Shown: positions 21,301 to 33,715 of the stretch, piece after piece
How positions within the stretch are numbered: the stretch's first letter is position 1
How the letters are laid out: the number at the start of each line of letters is the position of its first letter
Origin: Taxillus chinensis
Taxonomy: Eukaryota; Streptophyta; Magnoliopsida; Santalales; Loranthaceae
DNA: 64,000 bases
NCBI GenBank assembly: GCA_023512835.1
Contig: CM042089.1
Location: 15,984,562 to 16,048,561 of the forward strand
Reading direction: 5' to 3'
Position numbers and translations under genes: made by a program
The notes under the pieces: model-generated
Database searches by the model: none
Told to the model about the DNA's origin: nothing
The model's input: only the letters and a program-made list of their open reading frames with translations

Positions 21301-23680
21301 ATTATGAAGGATACTTGCGTTTTTTGTGCAGAAATATATTGTTTTTTAGACGCTTTCCCCTAACCTTCATAAACAATTTTTTATTAAGCACTGCTTTCAT
21401 GTTGAAAACTGAACAAACCTGAACTGTGTTCAGCTCCTGCTTGATTAGTTCTGTCACATGATTTGCATTGTTCACGTTTAGTAATGTTTTGTCAATGTTG
21501 GGTGAATTGGGTAGAGCAAGTTGCACATTAAATGAATTGAAGTTACCAAAGCAATGATTACAGTTTCAGGATACGATGAATTCCATGTTCTTTGGCTGCA
21601 GATTGCTTGCTTATTGTGGTCATGGTTATTTTATAAGTGAATAAGATTTCTGCTGTCATGCTAATTAATAATATTGCTTTGTAAGAGCATTTTCAATTTA
21701 TTAATTATAATAGAAGTTACAGTAAAATTTTATTTAAATTGCTTCCTAGTTCATTAGTTATATGAATGATTAAAGTTTAAAATTTAATTAAATTTAGCTT
21801 TAGTTAAAATATCACCTCAGTTTTTGTCTAAATTCTATTTTAAAATGACAAAACATAACCTTTTCCCTTGTTTTTCTCTTTCCATTGCTTTTATAGGGTT
21901 TGTCTTCTCCCAAAAACCAACAAACGATCGATCTATTGTTTTAGGGGATTTCACGTTGGTTTGGTCAACCCTTGTTTTTATTGCTTTTTGTTTCAGAGTG
22001 ATAGGGAAAGAAAAATCTAATGAGGCTGAGGTATAGGAGAAACCTAATTTAGTGTGCTATTTGATGGATCTATAGATCTATCGCCTTTGTGCGCCCACGC
22101 GTATTATTTCGTTTCTTTCATATCTCCATTCATTTTGTTTGGTATAATTCAGTAGTTGTCCCAAGAAGAACAGGGAAACGCCAAATCATACTGCGAGTTT
22201 CTCTTGTTTTGATTAAATCCCTTGTTTGATACCCCTCCCTCTTTTGTCGCAGGCCCCCTCTCCCCACCCTCCCCAACCCAGCAGCGCCCCCATCCTCCCT
22301 CTCCCCTCCCTCCCCCCATCGTGCGCCCCCATTCCTTGCATCCTCCCTCGCATCCCCTTCCATAACGCCTCCTCCCCGTTATGAGTTTTGGACTCTGATT
22401 TAGAATTTGGGCTGATAGGTCAAGGGTACATTCGAAAAAATAAAATTTAAATAATATAAATTATTAATTAAAATAGTAATAACTTCAACTAATCAAGCTA
22501 ATGAATGTTTAAAATGCTACGATAGTTCCTTTGTTTCTTTGCATGCGTATTTTTACCTTCGCATAAAATATCTTTTGGTCTCAATTGTGCTGAAGGCTTG
22601 AGGGCCATATTTTTTTGTTATCATTTGTCGTTCTTGTTGCTTTCAGCTGAGCATGTTGAAGATTTAATGTGATGTATGTATTGTAGAAACATCTTGACTC
22701 CGTTGGTTCTATATTCTACTCCCGTCACAATCGAACAAGATTGTCACCAGTATGACAACTTGCCTTTAACTTTATTCAGTTTTTTTTTCTTGGATTTTTA
22801 GGACCACACGGTAAGCTCAGACAGCAAGAAATTATTGGGTAAAACACTGCGGCAAGGAACATCTCCATTCAACTGCAAAAGCTTTAATGAATAAATAAAA
22901 AAAAATCCAATTTTCCTTTTATTGTGTTTATGGCAATTTATAACACTAATGTAATGTTTGATATGTGAATAAAATAAAATTTATTTTTATTTTTGCATTT
23001 GATACTCTAGTATTGAGTCATCATCTCTGTTAATCATTGTAGAGGAGGGGGACAATTGCTAGATAGATATGTAATTTTTAAAATAATATTATATATCATT
23101 TATGAATGAGGTAATCATTCATTCTCATGTTACTTTATTTTCTTCAATTTTATCAAAATAACTCTAAAAAACTGTAAACTTAAAGTTGGTATAGAAAGGT
23201 ACTTAGTATATGTTCAACAACAAAAAAAAAATAGAGATCTGAAACATATTTATCGCCATATGCGACATCACTCCCCACCCCTCCCTGTTTTCCTTACTTT
23301 TCAAAATAGTAGAAGTTGCAATATATTTAATGGTTATGGATAAACTTGCATTATTAACGGAGTGGAGCAGTCCCATTAAGTAAAAGAATAAAGGATGTAA
23401 TTTGCATAATTAGCCTAATAACCATATTGTTTTTGCATGACATGGTATCATATAGTTCAATACTTTACGTGTTGTTCACATACAAAATATTTACTAATTA
23501 GATTAATTATAAATTATATTCAAAATCGGTAAATAAAGCATTAATACTTTATTTTGATAATATTGTGGAGATAATATTACTGAAATTTGACCCGAATTGT
23601 TATTTATAATTATTTAAATTAATAGTTATATGAAAATGAAGGAATTAAAGATTAATAGTGGGTTAGTTATATTAATCCTG
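21301..23680. other. intergenic, AT-rich, no gene seen
   Basis: Nothing coding recognised. A pyrimidine-rich block (about 22225-22370, runs of ccctccc) gives a spurious antisense Gly/Arg-rich frame. Confidence 0.6.
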
Positions 23681-23682
23681 TT

Positions 23683-23992
23683 TATGGATGACACTGGGGT
23701 TGATTTGAGACGGGTCACTCCTATTTCGAATCCATTCTGTCTAAGAAAACTATGTCCCAAACTTGCTTTGAACCCAATTACACTAACCTGAAACCCATCT
23801 AATAGGGGCGGGTAGGAGTGGGTATCCGACATAATTTGCCATATTTTCATTTATATACGTAACAGGATGGATCACCTTTTTTTCAAACTCGTCTCAAATC
23901 CTTGATGGATCAAATAAATTCGTCTCAAACCTGTTCTAATTGGATCGGGACAGAGTGGGTATTTGGTATAACCTGTTCCATTGTCATCCCTA
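23683..23992. mobile_element. MITE-like element (about 310 bp)
   Basis: The left end tatGGATGACACTGGGG and the right end ccATTGTCATCCCTA form an imperfect inverted repeat, and 'gggcgggtaggagtgggta' words lie inside. This pattern is common in plant hAT MITEs. The flanking duplication is weak (tcct shared), so boundaries are approximate. Confidence 0.45.
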
Positions 23993-24352
23993 GTCCTACG
24001 TGACCTTGATTGTCATTTTTTTTAATGTAAAATTTAAAACTCTACTAAACTTGCTTTTAGCGACCTAACATTTAAGAAATATAAGGTGACATTCAAATTG
24101 AGATTCTTGTTTTATACCTATTTTAAGATAACAAAAATATTTATATGTATATATTCAAATATAAAAATATTTATTATTATTGCTTTACTTGAATTTTAGG
24201 AATAAGATAAAATTTTAAAATTTATATCACAAAATTATAAATTTTAAAAAACTATAAAAATAATAAATGAAAATAATAATGTAATATAATTATAGAGATA
24301 ATAAATCGGTTAGATGGAAGTTTTTATTTTAAGCTAAAATTTGAGAGCCCAA

Positions 24353-24522
24353 GGTACAGTAGTTATTGGCCTTACACCCTTCTCTTCTATGGCTATGCTG
24401 TGGCTCCAAGGTTTAAATCTTGGTTACGCACCCCACCCGGTGCTGGTTTGTCCGTCTCTCGTTGTGGTTAGCAAAGGTTGACTTGGAGCACGGTTACCTT
24501 ATCAATAAAAACAAGTCTCATC
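24353..24522 (+). repeat. possible tRNA-derived SINE remnant
   Basis: An A-box-like 'acagtagttattggcc' is followed by ggtttaaatct, which fits a B box (ggttcgaatcc) after C-to-T changes. The tract ends in 'atcaataaaaac'. No intact tRNA fold is expected. Weak but plausible. Confidence 0.35.
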
Positions 24523-24579
24523 AAATTCAACTGTGCATTACCAAAAAATAAAAATAAAAATTAAATTCAACTGTGCATT
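24523..24579 (+). repeat. 17-bp duplication around a 23-bp A-rich tract
   Basis: AAATTCAACTGTGCATT occurs at 24523-24539 and again at 24563-24579, with accaaaaaataaaaataaaaatt between. This looks like the target duplication of a retroposon reduced to its A-rich tail. Confidence 0.6.
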
Positions 24580-24646
24580 CAACTGTTTGCATGGGAAAAG
24601 AAATTGTGAAGATCGAGGCCTTTGAAGATGCTACAGACAATGATTG

Positions 24647-25957
24647 TGTAATGACCCGTGTTTGGGTTGATTTAGGAGATAGTCTTTAATTGGTAAGGAA
24701 AATTTCATTTTGGTATCGTGCTCAACGATACAAGTGTTTTTGGCTGTAGTTGGGTCTAATTTGGAGTTCGAGGCCTTGGAAGGCTAGTTGTGTAATTTTG
24801 GGTGTTTATTATTAGTAGTAGATATAAATAGGAGGAGTATAAAGAGAGCTTCCATTTTATGCTATCATATTAGTGTGTTTGAGGGAGAGAGCTTGGAAGC
24901 TTGAAGCCTTGGTAATTTGAGGCAATTTGGGTTCATGGAGCTCAAAGAATCACTCTAGGTAGGTGTTTATGTAGTTCCAAGGTACAACATGACCATTTAC
25001 ATTGTAAACCATTATGCCTCTCTACATTTATACTTAAGTTTATAATATAAATAACGAAATACCCTTCTTTCTGATTCAAAGAAAATATTGTAAAATCTAA
25101 TTCCACTCCTTCAAAATGTGAAAAATAGAAATTAGTACCGAATCTCAAAAAATTTAGTTTTTCATAGTGGTAACTACTTGGAAAGTGGGGTTAGACCTCC
25201 CGTAAAAATCCCAAAAAATCAAGTTATCTTAGTTATGATATGAGGAACTAATGCTATGACTTTTTATTTCAAGAAAATAACTTCTACGAAAATCTCCTCT
25301 CTTGGTCAAGACATGAAGATAGATTTTAGGAGACCTCCCCGTTAGAGGGAGTATTGTGAACCCTAGTGGTTAGCGGCTTGCGAGGCTACCTTGATAAGCT
25401 TGGGAGGCTACTATTGAGGGCCTAGGAGGCGAGATTTGTCTGGGGCCCGAGAGACATACCGGGGGGGGGGGCAATGTTTCGGATTACCTAGGAGGCTTTA
25501 TTTATATTTTAATGTATGTACATGATTGAGTTAGTGAGGTATATGTAGCATTACACGCGTACATGCCTACACTAGTTTATAGGTTGGAACGTGTGGGGAG
25601 ACATGATTCCTACTAAGCCGTGGTTGCTCACCCTCCTATTGTGTTTGTCTTTGTTTGTTTAAAGTCTGCCCACAGAGCTGGGAGGTTCACTAGAGGTGAA
25701 GACCGTGTGTGTATTTGTTTGTTTTGTTGGATTGTAAAAACTATGATCAGAATCCCCACGGGGGAAAGAACATGTACGTAGGTGTTTGTATTGTAGATTA
25801 AAATGAGATTCCTATATTTGTGTGTTATATGTGTGGTATGGACTAGGGATGACACCCGTGCTAATGTCCTTTTCTCGGTGTTATCACCAACCCCTTGTCC
25901 CTTCGAAAAGGGCATGGAGATTCACTAACCGGTTTCGTGGTCGATCCAGGGCGTGAT
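24647..25957 (+). repeat. solo LTR of a Ty3-gypsy family (1311 bp)
   Basis: Starts TGTAATGACCCGTG and ends near gggcgtgat, with the exact 5-bp duplication GATTG on both sides (24642-24646 and 25958-25962). It shares its first 45 bp or so with the chromovirus LTR at 28909. Its 3' region (acatgattcc...gtggttgctcacc) is shared with 33350-33420 and, on the other strand, with 35870-35930 and 43110-43160. Confidence 0.7.
25461..25471. repeat. G11 homopolymer
   Basis: Uninterrupted run of about 11 G inside the solo LTR, a likely sequencing weak point. Confidence 0.9.
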
Positions 25958-26107
25958 GATTGGTTGCCGAATAGGTTTACCGAGACATTCTGGATTGGAA
26001 ATCTAGTTTTATTCTGAATTATTGGATTTATTCTGGATTTCTGGATTTTTTTGAATTTTTGGAGTTATTCCGGATCTTCGTGAGTCTTGGTTCAAGTAAA
26101 GATGCTT

Positions 26108-26245
26108 GGATTTGACCATATTTAATGCCCAAATTTAACTAGGGTCCTAAGATTTGGATCATATTTAATGCTCAAATTTAACTAGGGTCCTAAGATTTGA
26201 TCATATTTAATGCTCAAATTTGACCACATTTAATGCCTGGATTTG
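26108..26245. repeat. short tandem repeat, unit about 42-50 bp
   Basis: Three to four partial units of 'gatttgatcatatttaatg', 'ctcaaatttaactagggtcctaa'. The preceding 25990-26075 has a looser 'tctggatt/ttctgga' repeat. Confidence 0.7.
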
Positions 26246-26269
26246 ACCCGGATTCATATAGTATTTTGT

Positions 26270-27690
26270 CGCGCTCACACTATCAAAATAATATTTATTA
26301 AACCTAACTAACATGCTAAGAGAAGTTAAGGTCGATCCCATAGAGACATGGTTGGAAATCTCTAAGCTAGTTATGCTCCTATTGTCTAAGCAAACAACGT
26401 GATTAAATAAATAAAATAAAATAAAATAAAACAAATAAAGCAATCCTAGAGAAAAAAATAAGATAATAAAGTTCTAGGGGTTGAGATTTACCGTAATTTC
26501 TAATTCATAATCATATGGTATGATTAATTATTCTTCCGATTCTTTAATCATTTGAAGCTCGATTGATCTAAGGTAATCGCTAACCGCTTTGCCATAAATA
26601 ATATCATGCTTAAGCTTAGCAACGGTCTACTCCGTGTCTTTTGCATCTCTCTGGATACTTTTCGTGTATTCTAAAATATTCTAATGCATGTAAGTATAAC
26701 ATCTCCTTTTCTTTTATAAGACGGTCATTGTATGAGAACTTCCTCGCTAGGGTTAGCCATGTTTCAACTCCCGATCTCCATCATTGAAACATATTACTCC
26801 AGCCTTGGATAACGTCCATGTGTTTATTCCGATACTTAGCGTGCTTAGATACGTTGCTCAACTAACTTACTTAAACGGCGACCTTAACTGTGTTTTGATC
26901 CTTCCGATCCTTCGATTAGCCATAACTTCGAGGATTATTTCTTTGTAGCCTCACCGATTCTCCATGTAGTGCATGCGCTACGATCTTCGAGTATGTACCT
27001 TGACTCTTTCGAGTCAAAACCTTTGGGCCTTCGAGTCGATTAACTTCCACTTAGAGCCGGGTACATTCCCGATATTTGAGTTAGGGCTCCGAGTCTTCGA
27101 CTTCCGCTTGGAACCCACAATCAACTAACTTCTAACTCTACGAGTCTTAGGGTCTCCGACTCCAACTTGGCTAATCATTGGTTCACATCAACGGGTCTCT
27201 CGTTCACGGAAATGGGTCTCCTAATCTTTGACCCTTCGAGCTTCGACTCTATGACAACCACTCTATACCTAATGGATCTTCGAGTCCGCAAGTCTTCGAG
27301 CCTTCGAGCGCCGTTTCACCTAACCGCACTTTGGGTTTTTGAATCTATGACCATGTGGATCTTCAAATCCATGACCCCAGGGACCTTGAGTCAGTGCTTC
27401 GAGCCTAATAATCTTCGCTTCAACATGCGAATCTTCGACTCTACAAGTCTTCGTGTCTATAGATCTTTGACCCCGAACGCATTAACGACGTATATAGTTA
27501 GACTCCTTTTACGAGCTCACTCTAAGAGATCACTTTACTAAGTTATCCAACAAAGTACGGATCTTTGACCATGCGGCTACCTACTTCCGCATACCCGTTG
27601 ACAATAATGACAACCCAAAAGATCGGGAAAACAAGCTAGTCACCTGTGTTTGGAACGTACACTAGCCCCTCATCAATCGATCTTATTATT
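26270..27690. repeat. LTR-like repeat with degenerate ctacgagtcttcgagtc words
   Basis: Related to 62.7-64.0 kb: both share the order 'gctagggtta..catgttt', 'gaaacat', 'ggataac.tccatgtg', 'tacttagcgt.ctta', then many short words of the type tcttcgagtc/ctacgag. The long + frame at 27167-27541 is built of these words and is not judged a gene. Termini not resolved. Confidence 0.5.
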
Positions 27691-27824
27691 GGTCGCAAAT
27701 GTAAGATGATGTTGAGGCATACGTGAAGATTTGTCTTATTGGCCAACAAGATAAGATTGAACAATGACAACCCGTAGAACTTTTGGAACCGTTGCCAATT
27801 CCCGAACAACCGTAAGAAAGTGAC

Positions 27825-28163
27825 TTGATGGACTTTATTATGGCCTTACCTAAGTCCGATGGATTTGGGAGCATCATGACGGTGGTAGATCGATTTAACA
27901 AATATGCAAGCATTCATTCCAATATCACTAAATTGTTAGGTGGACGAAGCAACCGCCTATTTTTCAAAAATGTGGTGAAGTTATGGGGAATCCCAAAAAG
28001 CATCATAAGTGACCGAGACCCTTGCTTCATCGGAAAATTCTGGCGCGAGCTATTCAAATTGTTGGGGACGAAATTGAACTTCTCCACAAGTTTCCATCTC
28101 CAAACCGATGGCCAAATGGAGTGCATCAACACTCTTCTAAAGGGTATTTGTGGCACTATGTGA
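27825..28163 (+). pseudogene. Ty3-gypsy integrase core fragment
   Basis: Encodes MDFIMALPKSDGFGSIMTVV, then DRFNKYASI and IISDRDPCFIGKFWRELFKL, STSFHLQTDGQ. The first two catalytic-type Asp residues (in VVDRF and SDRD contexts) are visible. The downstream frame is broken but continues through FAQFSYN-like and SPFEI-like segments to about 28300. Confidence 0.8.
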
Positions 28164-28689
28164 GTGTCCACCGACAAGACTAGGCAAAGTTGCTTGATGT
28201 TGCCCAATTTTCATATAATCTCCAACAGAGTAAAGTTATAGGGAAGAGCCCATTCGAAATTATTACGGGGCAAAAACCACTTACTCGAGTGTTGTTGTCC
28301 CGCCTTATACCGACAACAATCCATCCGCTTACAAAGTCACGAAGGAGTGGCTAGAAGAGTATAACATTGCAGTGCGTGTCTCGATAAGGCTATCGAGAAG
28401 ATAAAGAAGTGGACCAACACCAAGTGACGTTCGAAGGAGTTTTCAGTTGGAGACAAGGTGATGGTGAAGTTATTGCCGAATTAATTCAAGTCTCTTCACC
28501 AAGTAACAAGGGCTCGCATTTAAGGCCCCTTTTCGATCATTAAAGAGATAGGGAAGACAGCCTTACCAAGTCCAATTGCCTCCAAGAGTGAAGATCCACA
28601 ACATCTTCCATGCTAAAGACGTTGAATCCATTCCATGAAGGCACCAAGGAGCCAAGTCGCAAAGAATCAAGTCAAGCACCAATAGTCAT

Positions 28690-28840
28690 TGTCACCACAT
28701 TCGACAAGGAAGTGGAGCATATCTTAGCTAATTGGGTTAGACGGAGATGAGGAATTCACAACTATTCGAAGTACTTGATCAAGTGGAAGGGTATACCAGA
28801 TCAAGAAAATAGTTGGGAGCGTGAAGATTTGTTGTGGTAG
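28690..28840 (+). pseudogene. chromodomain of the chromovirus integrase
   Basis: After a frame break the sequence encodes YSKYLIKWKGIPDQENSWER EDLLW, the core of a chromodomain (aromatic Y, W and W/E positions kept). This places the element among chromoviruses, where the domain targets integration to chromatin. Confidence 0.75.
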
Positions 28841-29238
28841 TTCGCACCACATCAACCACTACAACAAGCGACGTGACGGGGATGTCACGAGCTTAAGTGG
28901 GGAGGATGTGTAATGACCCGTATTTGGGGATTTAAGGAGTTAGTCATTTGTGTGATTGAGAATGGGCAAGGATTCTTGACCATTCGGTTAGCGGGAGTCC
29001 AAGGGCGTAGCGCTTCGACATGTGGTCGATATGTGGTCGACGTGGTCTATTTAATCGCATATTGACCATGTTCGAATTAAGGTTGGTTGACATGGGGTTT
29101 GGTTAACGCGAGAAAATTTGGTTGAAGTCGGTCGATGTGGGTGTGTTTTGGTTGACGTCAACCCTATGACATCGTATTTTTCGTTATATATTATTCTTTT
29201 AGCTATTTTTGGCTTTTAATGTCTTCCATTCTAAAGGC

Positions 29239-29244
<6 letters not shown>

Positions 29245-29317
<73 letters not shown>
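29245..29317. repeat. (AG)n microsatellite, about 36 units
   Basis: Perfect AG repeat near a TATA-like ttatatatta (about 29183) in the LTR. Confidence 0.95.
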
Positions 29318-29319
<2 letters not shown>

Positions 29320-29736
29320 CTTTGTCTATTGTTCTTGCATTCTTGAGCGTGGGAGGCGTCTAGCAAAGAGGATCTAGGTGGAAGGCGTGTTCTTCGATTT
29401 GGAACCTTAGAATCTAAGAAAAGATCGAGGTAGGGATTCATTATGTTCTCTTACCTTTTAGCTATTGTTTATCCAATTAGAGATTTATTATAGGGCAAGG
29501 AGATGATTTTATATATATATATAATTCATATAGGTGTGATTTTCATATGAATGTTGGCCTTCAATGACATTCTATACACATGGTTATTTTGTTGGTCTAT
29601 GATTAGAGGAGATTAAGGGCTCATTTTTGTGGTAGTTGGTTAAAGATCGAGTTATAGTGGGCTAGTGGCCGTTAGGGTATCCACCTTGACCTAGGTTGTT
29701 GTTCATCTCGTGATGAATCTTTTCGTGCTTCGTGGT

Positions 29737-32700
29737 TGTTGAACCCCATTTTTTCCTGGTTGGACATGTTCTATCAAATTTATTTTCTTTTATTTCACCC
29801 CGCTTGCTGCAAAATTTTATAGAATAAAATAGTCATGACTCCTGAGCCGAAAATGGTCAATTTCAATAATTTTTTCAAAATGGCCTTCAAACGCCAAAGA
29901 ACCAGTCTCAAATGATAGAAAATCAAATGTGAGGATTAATGCCTTTAATTGTACTTAATTCCGTGGTCAAACGAAGAAGTTATGGTCAAAATCGTGTTTG
30001 GGCCGCTAATGACGGTCAAACGATAATTGACCTTCAAAATGACACTCTGGATTAAGTCACAAACATCATTTTCTTACTCTAGTTATCGTTTTGAGAATTT
30101 TGATATATATATATTGCATATATTTGCCCTCAAAGCATTTTTTAAAAAATCAAAAATATATATTTTTCTGTAATAAGACAATTCCGAGACAAGCGATGTA
30201 GGTCTGGCATAAAAAGAGCTCATTTTCAAATAAAAATAACATGGGGTCGCTCGTCGTGATACCCCAAATTCAAAAATAAATTTTTCATGATTTTTTGAAA
30301 CCTGAGTTGCCTTTTAGAGTCTAAAACTTAAAAAGCATCAATTTAAAAAAACCCAATTGAAACATTTAAAACCCTAGCCACCATCTTTTTTTTCTTTTCT
30401 CCTACCCTATTCCACGTGTCACCTTCTGATTTGGTTTAAAAATAAAAAAAACAAAATTAAAAACAAAAAAATAAAAAGCAAACTCGGTCAACTTTTCTCT
30501 CTCTTCATCTCGTGTCGTCTCTTTCACGCATGCAACAACGCAGAACGCAGACATTCTTCTTCCCAGGCACGAGGCGGTGATGCAGCACACGGATCCTCCT
30601 AAGAGGTATAGATTCCTTTCCCCTTTTCCCTTTCCCTTACCTTGCCGAAATCGACTTTCCCCCCGCTCTTTATAGTATAGCCCACACCTTCACATGCATC
30701 CACATGCCAAACCCATCACCAAGTCGGATTCTCGTCACCCCAAATTGTGCCTTAAACCCTAAACTCCATCCCCTATATAAACCCCATGGCCGATCAACTG
30801 CAGTGGGGCTCTCACGATCCAACAAAAAAAAACAAGCACCTTCTTCTCCTTTATCCACCATAGAGAGTCCCTCGATCCGAAATTGTGTTGTTGGTCAACG
30901 ATATGAAAAGCCATAATCTTTTCAATTTCCCATACCTTAAAAAAAAAAATCCCTACCGAAACCCAGCTCTCGGATGACCACCATTGACCATGCCTCCTTC
31001 CTACACAACCTTCACTGCCATACCCGCTACCGCCACTGTTCCACCCACAGCACACCTCGCCCTCACCTTCAACCATACACTAACCCCTAATAACACCATG
31101 GTAGAGCCGCCATTTCTCGTTGTGTCCACATAGAGACCAGCCCATGACGTTCCTGTCCATCTTGCATGGCCCCTTTCAACTACCCAATACCGGCCATTCC
31201 AGTCCAGCCACAACACGCCCAAGCCTCCTACCAATACCGCTATTGACCGAGGAGCCTTCCTTGCCGTCGCCTCTTATCCTCCACGAAGCTGCTAGCCCAA
31301 GCCTGCATTGCCGCAGGAAGGTGTGGTGTGGGGATTCTTTTGCCGTGTTTTGTTTGACTGTTCCTCTTAGCTGTGTCTTCCGTTTTTTTCTCTTTTTTGT
31401 TTGTTATGTTTTATTTTGAGGTTTTGATGTCCTGCCTTGTTGCGTGCTTACTGTACTTTTATACCCGGGAACATACTTCTTGATTGCCTGTTTTCTTATA
31501 CTAAATCTATTTTCAAAGGATAGAATTTGTTAAAATCCCCCACTTTTGTCATGTTATTTTTAGTGTAACCATTTTTGTTAAACTGTTAGTTGATTAATAC
31601 GTTTTCTCTCTCTTTTTTTTTTAATCAAGGGCTTTCCTATGCCATCATTGATGTTCATTTCTTTTTGGTTCTCGACCATAGTGTGACCTGTTGTACTATG
31701 TTTCAGGCTGGATTTTTAGTGAAGCTTTCTAGTTATGGTTTAGCCCCCCTCTTTAGTCATGATCTGTTGCAAGTTTGTTTATTAGGCTGAAACTTGTGTG
31801 CTTTATCGGTGTATTTTGATGAGCATACTACTACCTTGTTTCTTTGCTTTATTTTTTGAGTCTCATTCCTCCCTATACCATGATTCGGTTTCACGTCAAT
31901 CTTTGTTTCATTAAGATTTGATAATTTCTGGTTGTAGGACTTTGTTGGGTTTTTAGCTTGGGGTTTTGGTCGTATTGTTGGCTATACGTGGATTTATTTT
32001 GCTATGTCCCTTCTGGCATTTGTTTTGTAGGAAGCTTTGTAATCATGCTATTATTATTATTGTAAATCATTTGGGTTTTATTATTAAATTGTAATAAGGT
32101 CCTAGTGACCTCTTCTATTTTGTACCATGTAATCAAAAAATCAAAGAATAGTAAAAATGAGTGAAAAAAACAGAGAGAGAAGAGAAAAAAAAGGGAAAAA
32201 AGAGTTTTGTTTTTCTTGTTTTACTTTACGGATATTACATGTCACACACAACAACTTAATTTGTACTTGCTTAGATTTTGTTTTTTTAATGTTTGTTCTT
32301 CTTAAAATGATTTTCTTAACAAAAAATGTGTTTTTCTCCAAAATCAAATTGAAAAACAAATGTTTTTCCCTTCAATAAAATTTAGAAGTTCCTTAAATAA
32401 AAAAGGAAAAAGGAAAAAGGAAAAAGGAAAACAAAGGAAAAAGACTTTGTGAATATTTCATCTTAAAAATTAAGTTATAAAATTATTCGTTTAGATTTTA
32501 TTTTCAATTCTTTTGGAAATGATTCTTAGGTCATCTCTTTAGTCTTTAGGATAATTAGATTTAACTTAACTTTTACAAATAACTTAGAGTAAATAGAAAA
32601 TTTAGGTTCTTTAGAAAATAAAATGAACATAATTTTAGATACGCGAAATTAAAGCAAATAAATAAAAATTAGAAATCTCTTCCTCTTAAGATAGGTACCG

Positions 32701-32908
32701 AAAGGGCGTTGTGAGAGTGCTAATCCTTTCCCACACGTAACTAACTCCCAAATTCAGCTCCAGCGACATAGATCGTTTTATTAGGTGATTAGTCGCACCC
32801 CCAAAAACATTTGGTTGCGACTATTATTTTTCATCGCTATTCGAATGAAAGGTGGGAGAGCCGTATCCCCGAAAGCGGATCCCCCCTGGACGAAATCTGA
32901 AGATGACA
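29737..32908 (+). repeat. solo LTR of a large retrotransposon (3172 bp)
   Basis: Starts TGTTGAACCCC and ends gaagatgaca, with the exact 5-bp duplication GTGGT at 29732-29736 and 32909-32913. It contains a promoter-like region (TATATAA at 30774-30780 with C-rich surroundings) and a late block 'aaagggcgttgtgagagtgc', a style seen in large gypsy (Tat/Ogre-like) LTRs. The lineage is a guess; the boundaries are well supported. Confidence 0.75.
30774..30780 (+). promoter_or_regulatory. TATA box of the solo LTR
   Basis: cccTATATAAacc followed by a C/A-rich leader, typical of an LTR promoter. Confidence 0.5.
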
Positions 32909-33715
32909 GTGGTACAGCTTCGTGGGAAACCCTGTAATCACTAGAGGATTCATGGTGGGTAATGAGTGTTATGAGGCTTAACATAGGCTAATTACCTTAA
33001 AACGAGGCTTATATGATATATTTATATATATGTATATATATGTGTGGAATTTATGTCACTATTAGTTGAGGCATATTATCCTGAATTGTATATGGTATGG
33101 TAATTTGTGATGTTATGTTTCTGTTTGTAATGTGGGACATTATGATGCGGGGCTTGTGTGGCTAAGGTGGTGGTTGCATGTGTGGCCAAGGTTGTGATAG
33201 CCCGTGTGGCTGAGGTTGAGGGTCCTATGTGGTTTGTTCATATTCTCGTTCATGTACTCAATGAGGTTAAATGTTTTTAATGGATCTGTTTATATATTGC
33301 CCCAACACTACACTTGTGCACGTCATCATGTAAATGCTAGGAACAAGAAATGGGTTGGGGGGACATGATCCCTATTGAGTTGTGGTTGCTCACCACTCCT
33401 ATTGTGGTTGTTTTCTTTTTCGGAACCTACAGGCGTTAGGTGGAATACCAAGGTGGAGACTCTAAGTTTATTATTTTGTTGTTGTTTTTATTTATTTTCG
33501 AGTTGTTCTGAGGAACAGATACAACTCCATGTGGAGAATGATGTAAAAGAGTTTTTAGATTATGAATAAACATGTGGTTTGTCTTTTGAGTATTTGTTAT
33601 GCGTTTGTTGTGATTTACTATGTGACATTGTTTAACTCGACCCCTTGCCCCACTAGATGGGAAAGGAGAGTCATGAACGGGTTTCCTCGGGTTGAAAGTT
33701 TAGGGCATGACAGGA

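Larger units (their letters stand above)
27690..28908 (+). mobile_element. Ty3-gypsy chromovirus, 3' internal remnant
   Basis: It reads from the N-terminal part of integrase (about 27690) through the integrase core to a chromodomain (about 28690-28840), then a polypurine tract (agtggggaggatg, 28896-28908) directly before the LTR start at 28909. Gag, protease, RT and the 5' LTR are absent. Several frame breaks. Confidence 0.8.
28909..33712 (+). repeat. chromovirus 3' LTR, split by a solo LTR
   Basis: Starts TGTAATGACCC at 28909 right after the polypurine tract and ends gggcatgaca at 33712. The interior 29737-32908 is an inserted solo LTR with its 5-bp duplication. Joined, the LTR is about 1.63 kb, close to the 1.76-kb LTRs of the related nested element. 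Confidence 0.65.

Noticed and set aside
22130..22363. Gly/Arg-rich minus-strand frame
   Set aside because: Translation of a pyrimidine-rich low-complexity block.
24353..24450. tRNA gene
   Set aside because: Only box-like words are present; no acceptor stem or anticodon arm is apparent. Better read as a SINE relic.
27167..27541. 124-codon + strand protein
   Set aside because: Made of the degenerate tcttcgagtc words, with no domain and the same words in the non-coding copy at 63.4-64 kb.
29199..29441. Ser-Leu repeat protein on the minus strand
   Set aside because: Arises from the (AG)n microsatellite.
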